64,000 bases of DNA from Arthrobacter sp. MA-N2. Lineage in GTDB: Bacteria; Actinomycetota; Actinomycetes; Actinomycetales; Micrococcaceae. A model generated the notes under the pieces. The model ran no database searches, was not told the origin of the DNA, and saw nothing but the letters and a program-made list of their open reading frames with translations. This document shows, in pieces, positions 8,610-16,912 of this stretch. The translations under genes and the position numbers were made by a program. Location of the stretch: positions 188,290 through 252,289 of the forward strand of contig NZ_KI912156.1 of the NCBI RefSeq assembly GCF_000517125.1. The letters are read 5' to 3'. Each line of letters begins with the position of its first letter. Within the stretch, counting starts at the first letter, position 1.

Positions 8610-9416
8610 GTGAACCTGTCAGACAGCCGGACAGCCGGACAGGCCGCCACCGGACAGCCAGCCGTCAGCCAGAAAGCTGCGACGGGTCAGCGCACCGCCA
8701 CAAGCGGTGCCGTCCCCCGAGTGGCCCAGGCGGCGAGCCAATCAACCCCCCGGCCCCTCGCCCGCTTCAGTGCTGCGGAATCCGTGTTCAGTGCCATCCG
8801 GCAGGACATCGAAGACGGAACCGTGGAAGTCGGAGCCAAGCTCAACTCCGAAGCCACCCTGGCCACGCAGTACGGGGTAAGCCGTTCGGTCATCCGCGAA
8901 GCATTGCGCTCCTGCAACGCGCTCGGACTGACAGTCACCAAGACCGGCAAAGGCACGTTCGTCGTCGCGGACCGGGTAGCCAATGACCTCGCACTCGGCC
9001 AGTATTCAGCCCGGGACCTCAACGAAGCCCGCCCACATATCGAAGTTCCCGCAGCCGGCCTGGCCGCAAAACGCCGCACCCCTGAAGATCTGGAACACCT
9101 CAAGGAAATCGTCGGGTCCATGCTCGGCGAGACAGATCCCGAGACCTGGGTAGGCCTCGACGCCACCTTCCATTCGGCCATCGCCCGCGCCAGCGGCAAC
9201 AAGGTCTTCGAAAGCGTCGTCGCGGATATCCGCGAGGCACTGGCCCACCAATCCGAAACCCTGAACATGGTGGCCGACCGCCAGCATGCTTCAGACGATG
9301 AGCACCTCCGCATCCTCGAAGCCATCGAATCCGGCGACGCCACAGCCGCAGAAGCCGCGATGGCCGACCATCTCAGCGCCGTGGGCGTTGCGTTGGACAC
9401 CATCCTCAGCACGTGA
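8610..9416 (+). CDS. GntR/FadR-family transcriptional regulator
   Basis: About 268-residue FadR-subfamily regulator. After an Ala/Thr/Gln-rich N-terminal extension come the winged helix (VFSAIRQDIEDGTVEVGAKL, then YGVSRSVIREALR and TGKGTFV) and an all-helical FCD effector domain with a metal/ligand-type DATFHSAIARASGN motif. It directly precedes asparaginase, aspartase and a permease, so a role sensing aspartate or asparagine is likely by context. GTG 8610 is chosen since the upstream in-frame TTG at 8574 is part of a good -35 box. Confidence 0.85.
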   Translation: MNLSDSRTAGQAATGQPAVSQKAATGQRTATSGAVPRVAQAASQSTPRPLARFSAAESVFSAIRQDIEDGTVEVGAKLNSEATLATQYGVSRSVIREALRSCNALGLTVTKTGKGTFVVADRVANDLALGQYSARDLNEARPHIEVPAAGLAAKRRTPEDLEHLKEIVGSMLGETDPETWVGLDATFHSAIARASGNKVFESVVADIREALAHQSETLNMVADRQHASDDEHLRILEAIESGDATAAEAAMADHLSAVGVALDTILST

Positions 9417-9436
9417 TCCACCAACTGAAGGAAGCC

Positions 9437-10483
9437 ATGCCCACCCCGCATGCAACGCACTCCGCCATGCCGGAAACCACAATGCCGGAAACCATCGAGC
9501 CCGGAAACACCACTCTCCAGGCAACTCCGCGCCACGTGCCGCTCGCGGAACAAACCCGCGACGGCCTCGTGGAGAGCGTCCACTACGGATCCCTCATCGC
9601 CGTCGGGCCGGGCGGTGGGACCCTCGTCGAAGCAGGCGAGCCCGACGCCGCGTTCTACCCACGGTCTTCCCTCAAACCGCTGCAGGCGGTCGCGATGGTC
9701 CGCGCCGGACTCAGGCTTCCGGAGAACCTCCTCGCCCTCACCGCGGCAAGCCACTCAGGCGCCACGATGCACCTCGAAGGCGCCGCCCGCATCCTCGAAA
9801 TGCACGGCTTGGACGTGAGCGCCTTGGAAAACAGCACGGACCTCCCCTATGGCACAGCCGAGCGCGAAGAGTGGCTCCGCGCCGGCGGCAAGCCCACGCA
9901 GCTCGCGCAGAACTGTTCAGGAAAGCACGCGGCCATGGCCGCTACCTGCGTGATCAACGGCTGGCCTGTCCAGGGCTATCTGCACCCCGGGCATCCCCTC
10001 CAGGTTCTCGTGAGGGACACCATCACCGAGCTCACGGGTGAAGACGCGGCGGCCGTCAGCACGGATGGTTGCGGCACGCCGCTCTTCGCCCACAGCCTGC
10101 GCGGAATGGCCCGCGCCTATGGCCGCATGGCTGCAGCGGACAACAAGGGCGCGGAAGGCCAAGTCGCCCACGCGATGCGCGCCTTCCCCGAGATGGTGGC
10201 CGGAGAGGGTCGCGACGTCACGGCGATCATGCGCGCGGTTCCGGGCTTGCTCGCCAAGGACGGCTTCGAAGGCCTTCAGCTGATCGGCTTGCGGAACGGC
10301 ACCGGCGTCGCCATCAAGATCTCCGACGGCGGGGACCGCGCCCGCATGCCGGTCACCGTGCGCGTTCTCGAGGCCTTGGGGCTCGACGGCGGCCAGCTCG
10401 CCACGCTTGCCAGCCCAGCTGTGTTGGGCGGCGGCCGCCCGGTGGGCGTGTTGCGCGCCGCGAACTTCCTCGCATCCAACTGA
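9437..10483 (+). CDS. L-asparaginase, rhizobial AnsA-like type
   Basis: 348-residue asparaginase of the thermolabile rhizobial (ReAV-like) class, hydrolysing L-asparagine to aspartate and ammonia. Family motifs are RSSLKPLQAV (catalytic SxxK), TAASHSG, QNCSGKHAAM (the conserved Cys/Ser/Lys) and STDGCGTPLFA. GAAGGAAG precedes ATG 9437, which is preferred to the GTG at 9413 overlapping the regulator stop. Directly downstream is aspartase, which takes the aspartate on to fumarate. Confidence 0.88.
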   Translation: MPTPHATHSAMPETTMPETIEPGNTTLQATPRHVPLAEQTRDGLVESVHYGSLIAVGPGGGTLVEAGEPDAAFYPRSSLKPLQAVAMVRAGLRLPENLLALTAASHSGATMHLEGAARILEMHGLDVSALENSTDLPYGTAEREEWLRAGGKPTQLAQNCSGKHAAMAATCVINGWPVQGYLHPGHPLQVLVRDTITELTGEDAAAVSTDGCGTPLFAHSLRGMARAYGRMAAADNKGAEGQVAHAMRAFPEMVAGEGRDVTAIMRAVPGLLAKDGFEGLQLIGLRNGTGVAIKISDGGDRARMPVTVRVLEALGLDGGQLATLASPAVLGGGRPVGVLRAANFLASN

Positions 10484-10510
10484 CGCATCCAACCGACGCA
10501 ACCCACCGAC
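10472..10510. repeat. Tandem 13-bp repeat, three copies, across the asparaginase stop
   Basis: GCATCCAACTGAC, GCATCCAACCGAC and GCAACCCACCGAC lie head to tail. The first copy contains the TGA stop of the asparaginase gene. Confidence 0.85.
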
Positions 10511-10545
10511 GCAGTCAAAGAAGCACAGACGAGCAAAGGACAGCA

Positions 10546-11970
10546 ATGACAACCGCCGTGCAAACCACCACAACTCCGGCGTTCCGCTCGGAACACGATC
10601 TCCTCGGTGACCGAAACGTCCCCGCGGAGGCCTACTGGGGTGTGCACACGCTGCGTGCCATCGAGAACTTCCCCATCACCGGCCAACCACTGGCCAGCAA
10701 CGCCAACCTCGTCAAGGGCCTCGCGGCAGTCAAGCTCGCCGCCGCACGGGCCAACCGCGAGCTCGGCCTCCTCGACGCAGAGCGGGCAGACGCCATCGAG
10801 CAAGCCTGCCAGGACATCCTCGACGGCAAACTCCATGAGCAGTTCATGGTGGACGTCATCCAGGGCGGAGCCGGCACCAGTTCCAACATGAACGCCAATG
10901 AGGTCATCGCCAACCGGGCCCTCGAAATCCTGGGACACCCCAAAGGCGACTACGCCAGGCTGCACCCGAACGATCACGTCAACCTCAGCCAGTCCACCAA
11001 CGACGTCTATCCCACGGCCGTCAACCTGGCCACTATTTTTTCGGTCCAGGGCCTCCTCGCCGCGCTCCAAGAACTCGAAGTGGCTTTTGCGGAAAAGGGT
11101 CAGGAATTCCGCACAGTGGTCAAGATGGGCCGCACCCAGCTTCAGGACGCCGTCCCCATGACCCTCGGCCAGGAGTTCGGCGGCTACGCCGTGACGGTTG
11201 GTGAGGACCGGGCACGACTCGCGGAGTCCCAACTGCTGATCCACGAAATCAACCTGGGCGCCACCGCCATCGGCACCGGGTTGAACGCCCCTGTTGGATA
11301 TGCGGCGACAGCGTGCCGGCACTTGGGCCAGATCACGGGACTGCCGCTGGTGACCGCCGTCGACCTCATCGAGGCGACCCAGGACGTAGGCGCCTTCGTC
11401 CACCTCTCCGGCGTGCTCAAGCGCGTCGCCGTCAAGCTTTCCAAGATTTGCAACGACCTCCGCTTGCTGTCCTCCGGACCGCGAGCGGGACTGGGCGAGA
11501 TCAACCTCCCGGCTGTGCAGTCGGGCTCGTCCATCATGCCAGGCAAGATCAATCCGGTGATCCCGGAAGTGGTCAGCCAGGTGGCCTATGAGGTCATCGG
11601 CAACGACGTCACCGTCACCATGGCCGCAGAAGCAGGCCAGCTCCAACTGAACGCCTTCGAACCAATCATTGTCCACAGCCTCCACAAGAGCATCTCCCAT
11701 CTGGAAGCCGCGTGCCGCACACTCACGTCACGCTGCATCCGGGGCATCACCGCGAACACCGAACACCTGCGCCTCACCGTAGAGCAGTCGATCGGACTCG
11801 TCACGGCCCTCAATCCACACATCGGCTATTCCTCCGCAACTGCCATCGCCCAGGAAGCCCTGGCAAGCGGCAAGGGTGTGGCCGAGCTCGTTCTTGAGCA
11901 CGGATTGCTGACCTCGAAGCAGCTCGACGAACTGCTTCGCCCCGAACGTCTCGCCAATCTCAGTAAATAA
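10546..11970 (+). CDS. aspA: Aspartate ammonia-lyase (aspartase)
   Basis: 474-residue member of the aspartase/fumarase superfamily, deaminating L-aspartate to fumarate. The order of features is the usual one: FRSEHDLLGDRNVPAEAYWG near the N-terminus, QGGAGTSSNMNANEVIANRA, NDHVNLSQSTNDVYPTA, and the signature loop GSSIMPGKINPV with the catalytic Ser. Aspartase rather than fumarase is favoured by context: it sits 62 bases after asparaginase and 69 before an amino acid permease on the same strand. Confidence 0.93.
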   Translation: MTTAVQTTTTPAFRSEHDLLGDRNVPAEAYWGVHTLRAIENFPITGQPLASNANLVKGLAAVKLAAARANRELGLLDAERADAIEQACQDILDGKLHEQFMVDVIQGGAGTSSNMNANEVIANRALEILGHPKGDYARLHPNDHVNLSQSTNDVYPTAVNLATIFSVQGLLAALQELEVAFAEKGQEFRTVVKMGRTQLQDAVPMTLGQEFGGYAVTVGEDRARLAESQLLIHEINLGATAIGTGLNAPVGYAATACRHLGQITGLPLVTAVDLIEATQDVGAFVHLSGVLKRVAVKLSKICNDLRLLSSGPRAGLGEINLPAVQSGSSIMPGKINPVIPEVVSQVAYEVIGNDVTVTMAAEAGQLQLNAFEPIIVHSLHKSISHLEAACRTLTSRCIRGITANTEHLRLTVEQSIGLVTALNPHIGYSSATAIAQEALASGKGVAELVLEHGLLTSKQLDELLRPERLANLSK

Positions 11971-11992
11971 CTTGAGCCGGACGGCGAGATCC

Positions 11993-12031
11993 GGACACTC
12001 CAACAGGACACTCCAATAGGACACCCCCAAA
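11993..12031. repeat. Tandem 13-bp repeat, three copies, in the aspA-permease gap
   Basis: GGACACTCCAACA, GGACACTCCAATA and GGACACCCCCAAA fill over half of the 69-base gap and end just before the AAAGGA ribosome site of the permease. This is the second 13-bp triplet in this operon, with an unrelated sequence. Confidence 0.85.
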
Positions 12032-12039
12032 GGATTCCC

Positions 12040-13524
12040 ATGACTAATGCACCCATCACGGACCACACGGTCCCGCAACAGGCGCACGCTAGTGAAAAAC
12101 TGCTTCACGCCGAGGACAAGGGCTACCACAAGAGCCTGAAGCCGCGCCAGATCCAGATGATCGCGATCGGTGGTGCTATCGGCACTGGTCTTTTCCTGGG
12201 CGCCGGCGGCCGGCTCAACGCTGCGGGCCCCTCGCTCGTCATCGCTTACGCGGTCTGCGGCTTTTTTGCCTTCCTGATCCTGCGTGCGCTCGGCGAGCTC
12301 GTGCTGCACCGCCCGTCGTCGGGTTCCTTCGTCTCCTACGCCCGGGAGTTCTTCGGCGAGAAGGCTGCGTTTGTGTCCGGCTGGTTCTACTGGATCAACT
12401 GGGCCACTACCACCATCGTGGACATCACCGCCGCGGCCCTCTACATGAACTTTTTCGGCAAATACGTTCCGTGGATGGGCGTCGTTCCGCAGTGGGCCTG
12501 GGCCTTGATCGCCTTGGTTGTAGTCCTGAGCCTGAATCTGGTTTCCGTCAAGGTATTCGGCGAAATGGAGTTCTACTTCGCGCTCATCAAGGTAGCCGCG
12601 CTGGTGGCTTTCCTGTTGGTCGGCACCTTCTTCGTTATCTTCGGCACGCCGGTACCGGGCCAGGAGGTCGGCTTCAGCCTCCTCACGGACCACGGCGGCA
12701 TCTTCCCCAACGGCATCCTGCCGATGATCATCCTGATGCAGGGTGTGCTCTTTGCCTACGCTTCGATCGAGCTTGTGGGCACCGCGGCCGGCGAGACCGA
12801 AAACCCCGAGAAGATCATGCCCAAGGCCATCAACTCCGTAGTCTTCCGTATCGCGGTCTTCTACGTCGGTTCCGTCATCCTTCTGGCCTTGCTCCTGCCG
12901 TACACCTCGTACGAGAAGGGCGTCAGTCCGTTCGTGACGTTCTTCGGCCACATCGGCATCCAGGGTGTGGACGTGATTATGAACCTCGTAGTCCTCACGG
13001 CTGCGCTGTCCTCGCTGAACGCCGGGCTGTACTCCACCGGCCGCATCCTGCGCTCCATGTCCGTGGCTGGATCAGCTCCGAAGTTCGCCCAGCGCATGAA
13101 CAAGGCGGGTGTCCCCTACGGTGGCATCGCGATCACCGCCGGTGTCTCCTTGCTCGGTGTTCCCCTGAACTACCTCGTTCCGGCGCAGGCGTTCGAGATC
13201 GTCCTCAACGTCGCTTCCGTTGGCATCGTCGTCACTTGGGCCACGATCGTCCTGTGCCAGATGCAGCTCAAGCGCTGGGCAGACAAGGGCTGGCTGAAAC
13301 GTCCGTCCTTCCGAATGTTCGGGGCCCCGTACACCGGATATCTCTCGCTGCTTTTCCTTGCGGGTGTGTTGGTGATGGTGTTCATCGACTCCCCGCTCAC
13401 CATGTTGGTCACGGCGATTGCTTGCGCCCTCATGGTGGTTGGCTGGTATGCGTGCCGCAAGCAAATCCATGAGCTCGCCGCCGCCCGCGCCGATGCCTCC
13501 ACGAGCGTTCCCCCACCCAACTGA
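12040..13524 (+). CDS. ansP: Amino acid permease, probable L-asparagine permease
   Basis: 494-residue APC-superfamily permease (AAT family) with about 12 membrane helices. The first helix carries the canonical QMIAIGGAIGTGLFLGAGG, and the ELVGTAAGETENPEKIMPKA block follows helix 6. The conserved WATTTIVDITAAALYMNFF region and the overall length match AnsP/GabP-type carriers. Its place after asparaginase and aspartase supports asparagine as the substrate. The last residues PPPN and the stop codon lie in the left arm of a palindromic repeat. Confidence 0.85.
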   Translation: MTNAPITDHTVPQQAHASEKLLHAEDKGYHKSLKPRQIQMIAIGGAIGTGLFLGAGGRLNAAGPSLVIAYAVCGFFAFLILRALGELVLHRPSSGSFVSYAREFFGEKAAFVSGWFYWINWATTTIVDITAAALYMNFFGKYVPWMGVVPQWAWALIALVVVLSLNLVSVKVFGEMEFYFALIKVAALVAFLLVGTFFVIFGTPVPGQEVGFSLLTDHGGIFPNGILPMIILMQGVLFAYASIELVGTAAGETENPEKIMPKAINSVVFRIAVFYVGSVILLALLLPYTSYEKGVSPFVTFFGHIGIQGVDVIMNLVVLTAALSSLNAGLYSTGRILRSMSVAGSAPKFAQRMNKAGVPYGGIAITAGVSLLGVPLNYLVPAQAFEIVLNVASVGIVVTWATIVLCQMQLKRWADKGWLKRPSFRMFGAPYTGYLSLLFLAGVLVMVFIDSPLTMLVTAIACALMVVGWYACRKQIHELAAARADASTSVPPPN

Positions 13525-13581
13525 CTCGCATTCGTTGTCCTTATGAGGCCCTAAAACGACAACGAATGCGAGCTAGTTGGG
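13516..13581. repeat. 66-nt palindromic repeat, copy 2
   Basis: Arms at 13516-13544 and 13553-13581 (29 nt each, 25 paired) flank an 8-nt loop, the same geometry as at 2544 and 40146. The left arm starts CCCAACTGACTCGC and its first bases encode the last codons and TGA stop of the permease. Confidence 0.9.
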
Positions 13582-13684
13582 CCTGCGGCCACGTTCCCTT
13601 CCCGCGAAATGTGACCGGGCCGATTTGAGGCCCAGTGGCACCATGGAAGAAGGACACCCCCGCAGCTCGAAGGAGAGAATGCAC

Positions 13685-14548
13685 GTGAAATTTGCCCGCT
13701 TAGGACCAGTCCGCCACGAGCAGCCAGTGGTCATCGCCAGCGATGCCAAGGGTATCGAACAGTACTTCGATCTGCGGCCGCTCACGGCAGACCTCGACGG
13801 CGCGTTCCTCGCCGGCGGCGGCATCGCCAGGACGCAAGAAGCGCTCGACGCCGGAACGTTGCCCCCGATTCAAGCTGAAGGGCTGCGTGTAGGCGCCCCG
13901 GTTGCCCGGCCAGGCGCCGTCGTCGGGATTGGACTGAACTACGCAGCACACGCCGCGGAGTCTGGAGCCACACCGCCGGAAGTACCGGTCGTGTTCCTCA
14001 AACCCGCGAACACCGTGACAGGTCCCTTCGACGCCGCCCCCATCCCGCCGTCGTCGACGAAGTATGACTGGGAAGTGGAACTCGGCATTGTCATCGGGCG
14101 GGAAGCCTCATACCTCTCCAGCACGGACGAAGCCACGGCGTGCATCGCCGGCTATGTCCTTGCCAACGACTTGTCGGAACGCGAACTCCAGCTCCCGGGC
14201 GCCGCCGGGCAATGGACCAAGGGCAAGACGCTCCCGCAATCCACTCCCCTGGGGCCGTGGCTGGTTCCTGCCGGCGAGATAGACGCCACCGCGCTGCGCC
14301 TGCGCACCTGGGTGAATGGCGAGGCCCGCCAAGACTCCACCACAGCTGACCTGATTTTCGATCCTGCCACCCTTGTCCACCACCTGAGCCAGCACATGGT
14401 GCTTGAGCCCGGGGACGTCATCATCACGGGTACGCCCGAAGGCGTGGCATTGTCCGGCCGCTTCCCGTATATCCAGCCGGGGGATGTGGTGGAGATTGAA
14501 ATTGAAGGACTCGGCCGCCAGCGCAAGGAGTTCCACGCGGCAACGTAA
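13685..14548 (+). CDS. Fumarylacetoacetate hydrolase-family protein
   Basis: About 287-residue FAH-family enzyme. The small N-terminal domain is followed by the catalytic fold: GAVVGIGLNYAAHAAE, then KYDWEVELGIVIG with the metal-binding Glu pair, the GYVLANDLSERE segment with the metal Asp, and VIITGTPEGVA. Such enzymes cleave acylpyruvates or related C-C bonds in aromatic degradation; the substrate here is unknown. AGGAG is nine bases before GTG 13685; ATG 13679 is an alternative with tight spacing. Confidence 0.87.
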   Translation: MKFARLGPVRHEQPVVIASDAKGIEQYFDLRPLTADLDGAFLAGGGIARTQEALDAGTLPPIQAEGLRVGAPVARPGAVVGIGLNYAAHAAESGATPPEVPVVFLKPANTVTGPFDAAPIPPSSTKYDWEVELGIVIGREASYLSSTDEATACIAGYVLANDLSERELQLPGAAGQWTKGKTLPQSTPLGPWLVPAGEIDATALRLRTWVNGEARQDSTTADLIFDPATLVHHLSQHMVLEPGDVIITGTPEGVALSGRFPYIQPGDVVEIEIEGLGRQRKEFHAAT

Positions 14549-14634
14549 CGCAACTCCCGCGCAACCCCGCTCCGCTCCTGGTTCGCCTATGCTCAACACC
14601 AGGCAATCGATGGCGATCCACCAAGGAGCAGGGC

Positions 14635-15954
14635 ATGAGCAATTGGCGCATCAGGGACTTCCACTCGTCGGATATGGATGGCATCCTGCACCTTTGGGAA
14701 TCGCTGAAAGCGGACAACGTCGAGCCGGTCTATGCGCTCTCGGAGGTGCTGGCATCGTGCGAGAAGGACCACGCGGTCGTGGCAGTGCAAGGCGAGCAGA
14801 TGGTGGGTGCCGCCGTCGGACGTGCAGCCCATGACCAGGGCTGGATCGTCTTCCTGGCCACGCTTCCCGAGTTCCGCGGCCGGGGGATCGGCACTTCGCT
14901 CCTGGCCGCCGTCGAGAACCGGATGACTCCGCACGGCCTCAACAAGCTCTCGGCGCTCATGCCGGAGTCCGAGACCCGGGTCGAAGCCTTCCTGGGCCGC
15001 GGCTTCCTGCTCAAGCAGAACCTGCACTACTTCGAGCGGACCATCCCGGTGCAGCGTCAGGAACTCGAACCGTTGAGCCAGCTCGGCGGCCGCATCCTGG
15101 CCCGCGACCTGTGGGAAAACGTGGCTGGCATGCGCCGCGAAAAGGAACTGCTGGAACGGCGTTTGGTGTTGCCGCTGGCCGAGGCCGACCTCGCGGACGA
15201 ATACGGTGTGGTGCCGCCGCGGGCCGTCGTGCTCTTCGGCCCTCCGGGTACCGGCAAGACGACCTTCGCCAAGGCAATTGCCTCCAGGCTCGAGTGGCCG
15301 TTCGTGGAGGTCTTCCCCTCTCGGCTGGCCTCTGACCCAAAGGGCCTGGCGGGCGCGTTGCGCGAGACATTCCTGGAGATCGCCGAGTTGGAACACGCCG
15401 TGGTGTTCATCGACGAAGTGGAAGAGATCGCGTCCCAACGGTCCGGGGAACCGCCGTCGCCGTTGCAGGGCGTCACCAACGAGCTCCTCAAGATCATCCC
15501 TGCCTTCCGCGAACAGCCCGGCCGCCTGCTGGTGTGCGCCACCAACTTTATCCGCGCACTGGACACCGCCTTCCTGCGCCACGGCCGCTTCGACTACGTG
15601 ATCCCGATCGGCCTGCCGGACGTCCACGCGCGCGAGGCCATGTGGCAGCGCTTCATCCCGGCCTCGGTGGTGGATTCCGTGGATGTGGCCTTGCTGGTGT
15701 CGCGGACCGAGGGGTTCTCCCCGGCGGACATTGAGTACGCGGCGCGCAGCGCCTCCCAGCGTGCTCTGGAAAAGGCAGTCTACACAGCCGGCGCTCCCGG
15801 TGCTTCCGCGCACGGTGCGGCACCGGCGTCGAACGCTCGCAAGGGACCGGTCACGCAGGACTACCTCGACGCGATCGCCGATACCCGCACGACGGTCAGC
15901 GATGCGGTCTATGAGGAATTCCTTGAGGACATTGACGTACTGGGCCGCGTGTAG
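14635..15954 (+). CDS. GNAT acetyltransferase-AAA+ ATPase fusion
   Basis: 439 residues with two clear modules. Residues 1-140 are a GNAT fold: FHSSDMDGILHLWESL, then the acetyl-CoA motif RGRGIGTSL at 81-89 and a LGRGFLLKQNLHYFER ending. Residues about 150-360 are an AAA+ ATPase: Walker A GPPGTGKTT at 202-210, Walker B VVFIDEVEE at 256-264, sensor Asn in CATNF and an Arg-finger-like RHGRFD. A helical lid follows. AAGGAG precedes the ATG. The ATPase part looks like FtsH/Cdc48-type remodelers. The fusion suggests acetylation coupled to protein remodelling, but this is inference. Confidence 0.85.
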   Translation: MSNWRIRDFHSSDMDGILHLWESLKADNVEPVYALSEVLASCEKDHAVVAVQGEQMVGAAVGRAAHDQGWIVFLATLPEFRGRGIGTSLLAAVENRMTPHGLNKLSALMPESETRVEAFLGRGFLLKQNLHYFERTIPVQRQELEPLSQLGGRILARDLWENVAGMRREKELLERRLVLPLAEADLADEYGVVPPRAVVLFGPPGTGKTTFAKAIASRLEWPFVEVFPSRLASDPKGLAGALRETFLEIAELEHAVVFIDEVEEIASQRSGEPPSPLQGVTNELLKIIPAFREQPGRLLVCATNFIRALDTAFLRHGRFDYVIPIGLPDVHAREAMWQRFIPASVVDSVDVALLVSRTEGFSPADIEYAARSASQRALEKAVYTAGAPGASAHGAAPASNARKGPVTQDYLDAIADTRTTVSDAVYEEFLEDIDVLGRV

Positions 15955-15984
15955 CAGGTCTCGTTTCGGCCGCCCACCTGCCAA

Positions 15985-16044
15985 TTCGCCGGAAGCGTGC
16001 GGGCTCGCCGGAAAATTCCGGCGAACGGGAGGGCTTCCGGCGAA
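15985..16044. repeat. Nested inverted repeat between genes
   Basis: Outer arms TTCGCCGGAA (15985-15994) and TTCCGGCGAA (16035-16044) enclose inner arms TCGCCGGAA (16005-16013) and TTCCGGCGA (16016-16024), giving four copies of one 9-10 nt unit in mirror arrangement. It may form a hairpin or cruciform; there is no U-tract. Confidence 0.75.
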
Positions 16045-16077
16045 ATGGGCGGGGGCCCCTGAGGACGAGGAGGAACC

Positions 16078-16707
16078 ATGGCGCTGTTTCTGACCATCCT
16101 GAGCGGTGTGGCATGGACGGCGGTCTACATTTGCGCGATCCTCGTCGGATTTCGCGACAAAAGCTACGCCATTCCCGCAGCGGCCCTGGGCCTGAACATC
16201 GCATGGGAGTCCATCTACGCGATCCATTCGCTGAGCACGAGGATCTCCGTGCAGGGGATCATCAACGTCGCCTGGGCGTTGGCCGACGTCGTGATTGTGT
16301 ACACCTTCCTCAGGTTTGGGAGACCGGAACTGCCCGGGTTCGTGACGCGGCCGCTTTTCATCGGATGGGCCGTGCTGCTGCTTCTTGCATCGTTCGCCGT
16401 GCAGTGGTTGTTCATCGTCGAGTTCGATTGGGACCCCGCATCCCGGTACGCCGCTTTCCTGCAGAATCTCCTGATGTCCGGCCTGTTCATCGCCATGTTC
16501 GCTGCCCGTCGCGGATTACGGGGCCAATCGATGCTGATCGCGGTAGCGAAGTGGATCGGTACCCTCGCACCAACCATCACCTTCGGTGTGCTAGAGAATT
16601 CACCGTTCATTCTGGGCATTGGCATCCTCTGCAGCGTTTTCGACCTGACATACATCGGGCTGCTGTTGTGGGCTAAAAGGAACCCGTTGGCCCTCTCCCT
16701 AAGCTAG
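16078..16707 (+). CDS. Seven-helix membrane protein resembling Pyr4-type terpene cyclases
   Basis: 209 residues with about seven hydrophobic helices and almost no extramembrane loops. GFRDKSYAIPAAALGLNIAWE near the N-terminus and CSVFDLTYIGLLLWAKR near the C-terminus match the layout of fungal membrane terpene cyclases (Pyr4/PaxB group), in which a Glu in the WE motif and a late Asp are essential. Both residues are present here (E about 45, D about 190). No prenyltransferase or isoprenoid gene is nearby, so function is open. GAGGAGGAA precedes the start. Confidence 0.6.
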   Translation: MALFLTILSGVAWTAVYICAILVGFRDKSYAIPAAALGLNIAWESIYAIHSLSTRISVQGIINVAWALADVVIVYTFLRFGRPELPGFVTRPLFIGWAVLLLLASFAVQWLFIVEFDWDPASRYAAFLQNLLMSGLFIAMFAARRGLRGQSMLIAVAKWIGTLAPTITFGVLENSPFILGIGILCSVFDLTYIGLLLWAKRNPLALSLS

Positions 16708-16786
16708 GCGATTTCGTGAGTGTGGGCTCCAACCCGCTACACCGGAACGGCCTGCACCCACGACGTGTCCCTGCGGCTTACCGGCA

Positions 16787-16869
16787 CGAACGTACCGATT
16801 CGATGCCGTCGACCCTTGATTGATGCCCCGCACAGGCGCAATATGGTGAAACCGGTACGTTCGTACCGG
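16787..16869. promoter_or_regulatory. Probable HipB operators
   Basis: A palindrome at 16852-16869, CCGGTACG-TT-CGTACCGG, and a half-matching CGAACGTACCG at 16787-16797 lie within 130 bases of the hipB start. This spacing and symmetry suit autoregulation of a hipBA operon. Confidence 0.6.
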
Positions 16870-16912
16870 ACGCGTGTAGGCGCATGCCCGCAAAGAACGA
16901 GGAAGGGTGGAC

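Noticed and set aside
10069..10545. Upstream extension of the aspartase reading frame by 159 residues
   Set aside because: It overlaps the asparaginase gene in another frame, has a shadow-like composition, and family homology begins only shortly after ATG 10546.
10276..11700. 474-residue minus-strand frame opposite asparaginase and aspartase
   Set aside because: It is a mirror frame from high-GC third positions; its translation has no family features while the plus strand has clear motifs.
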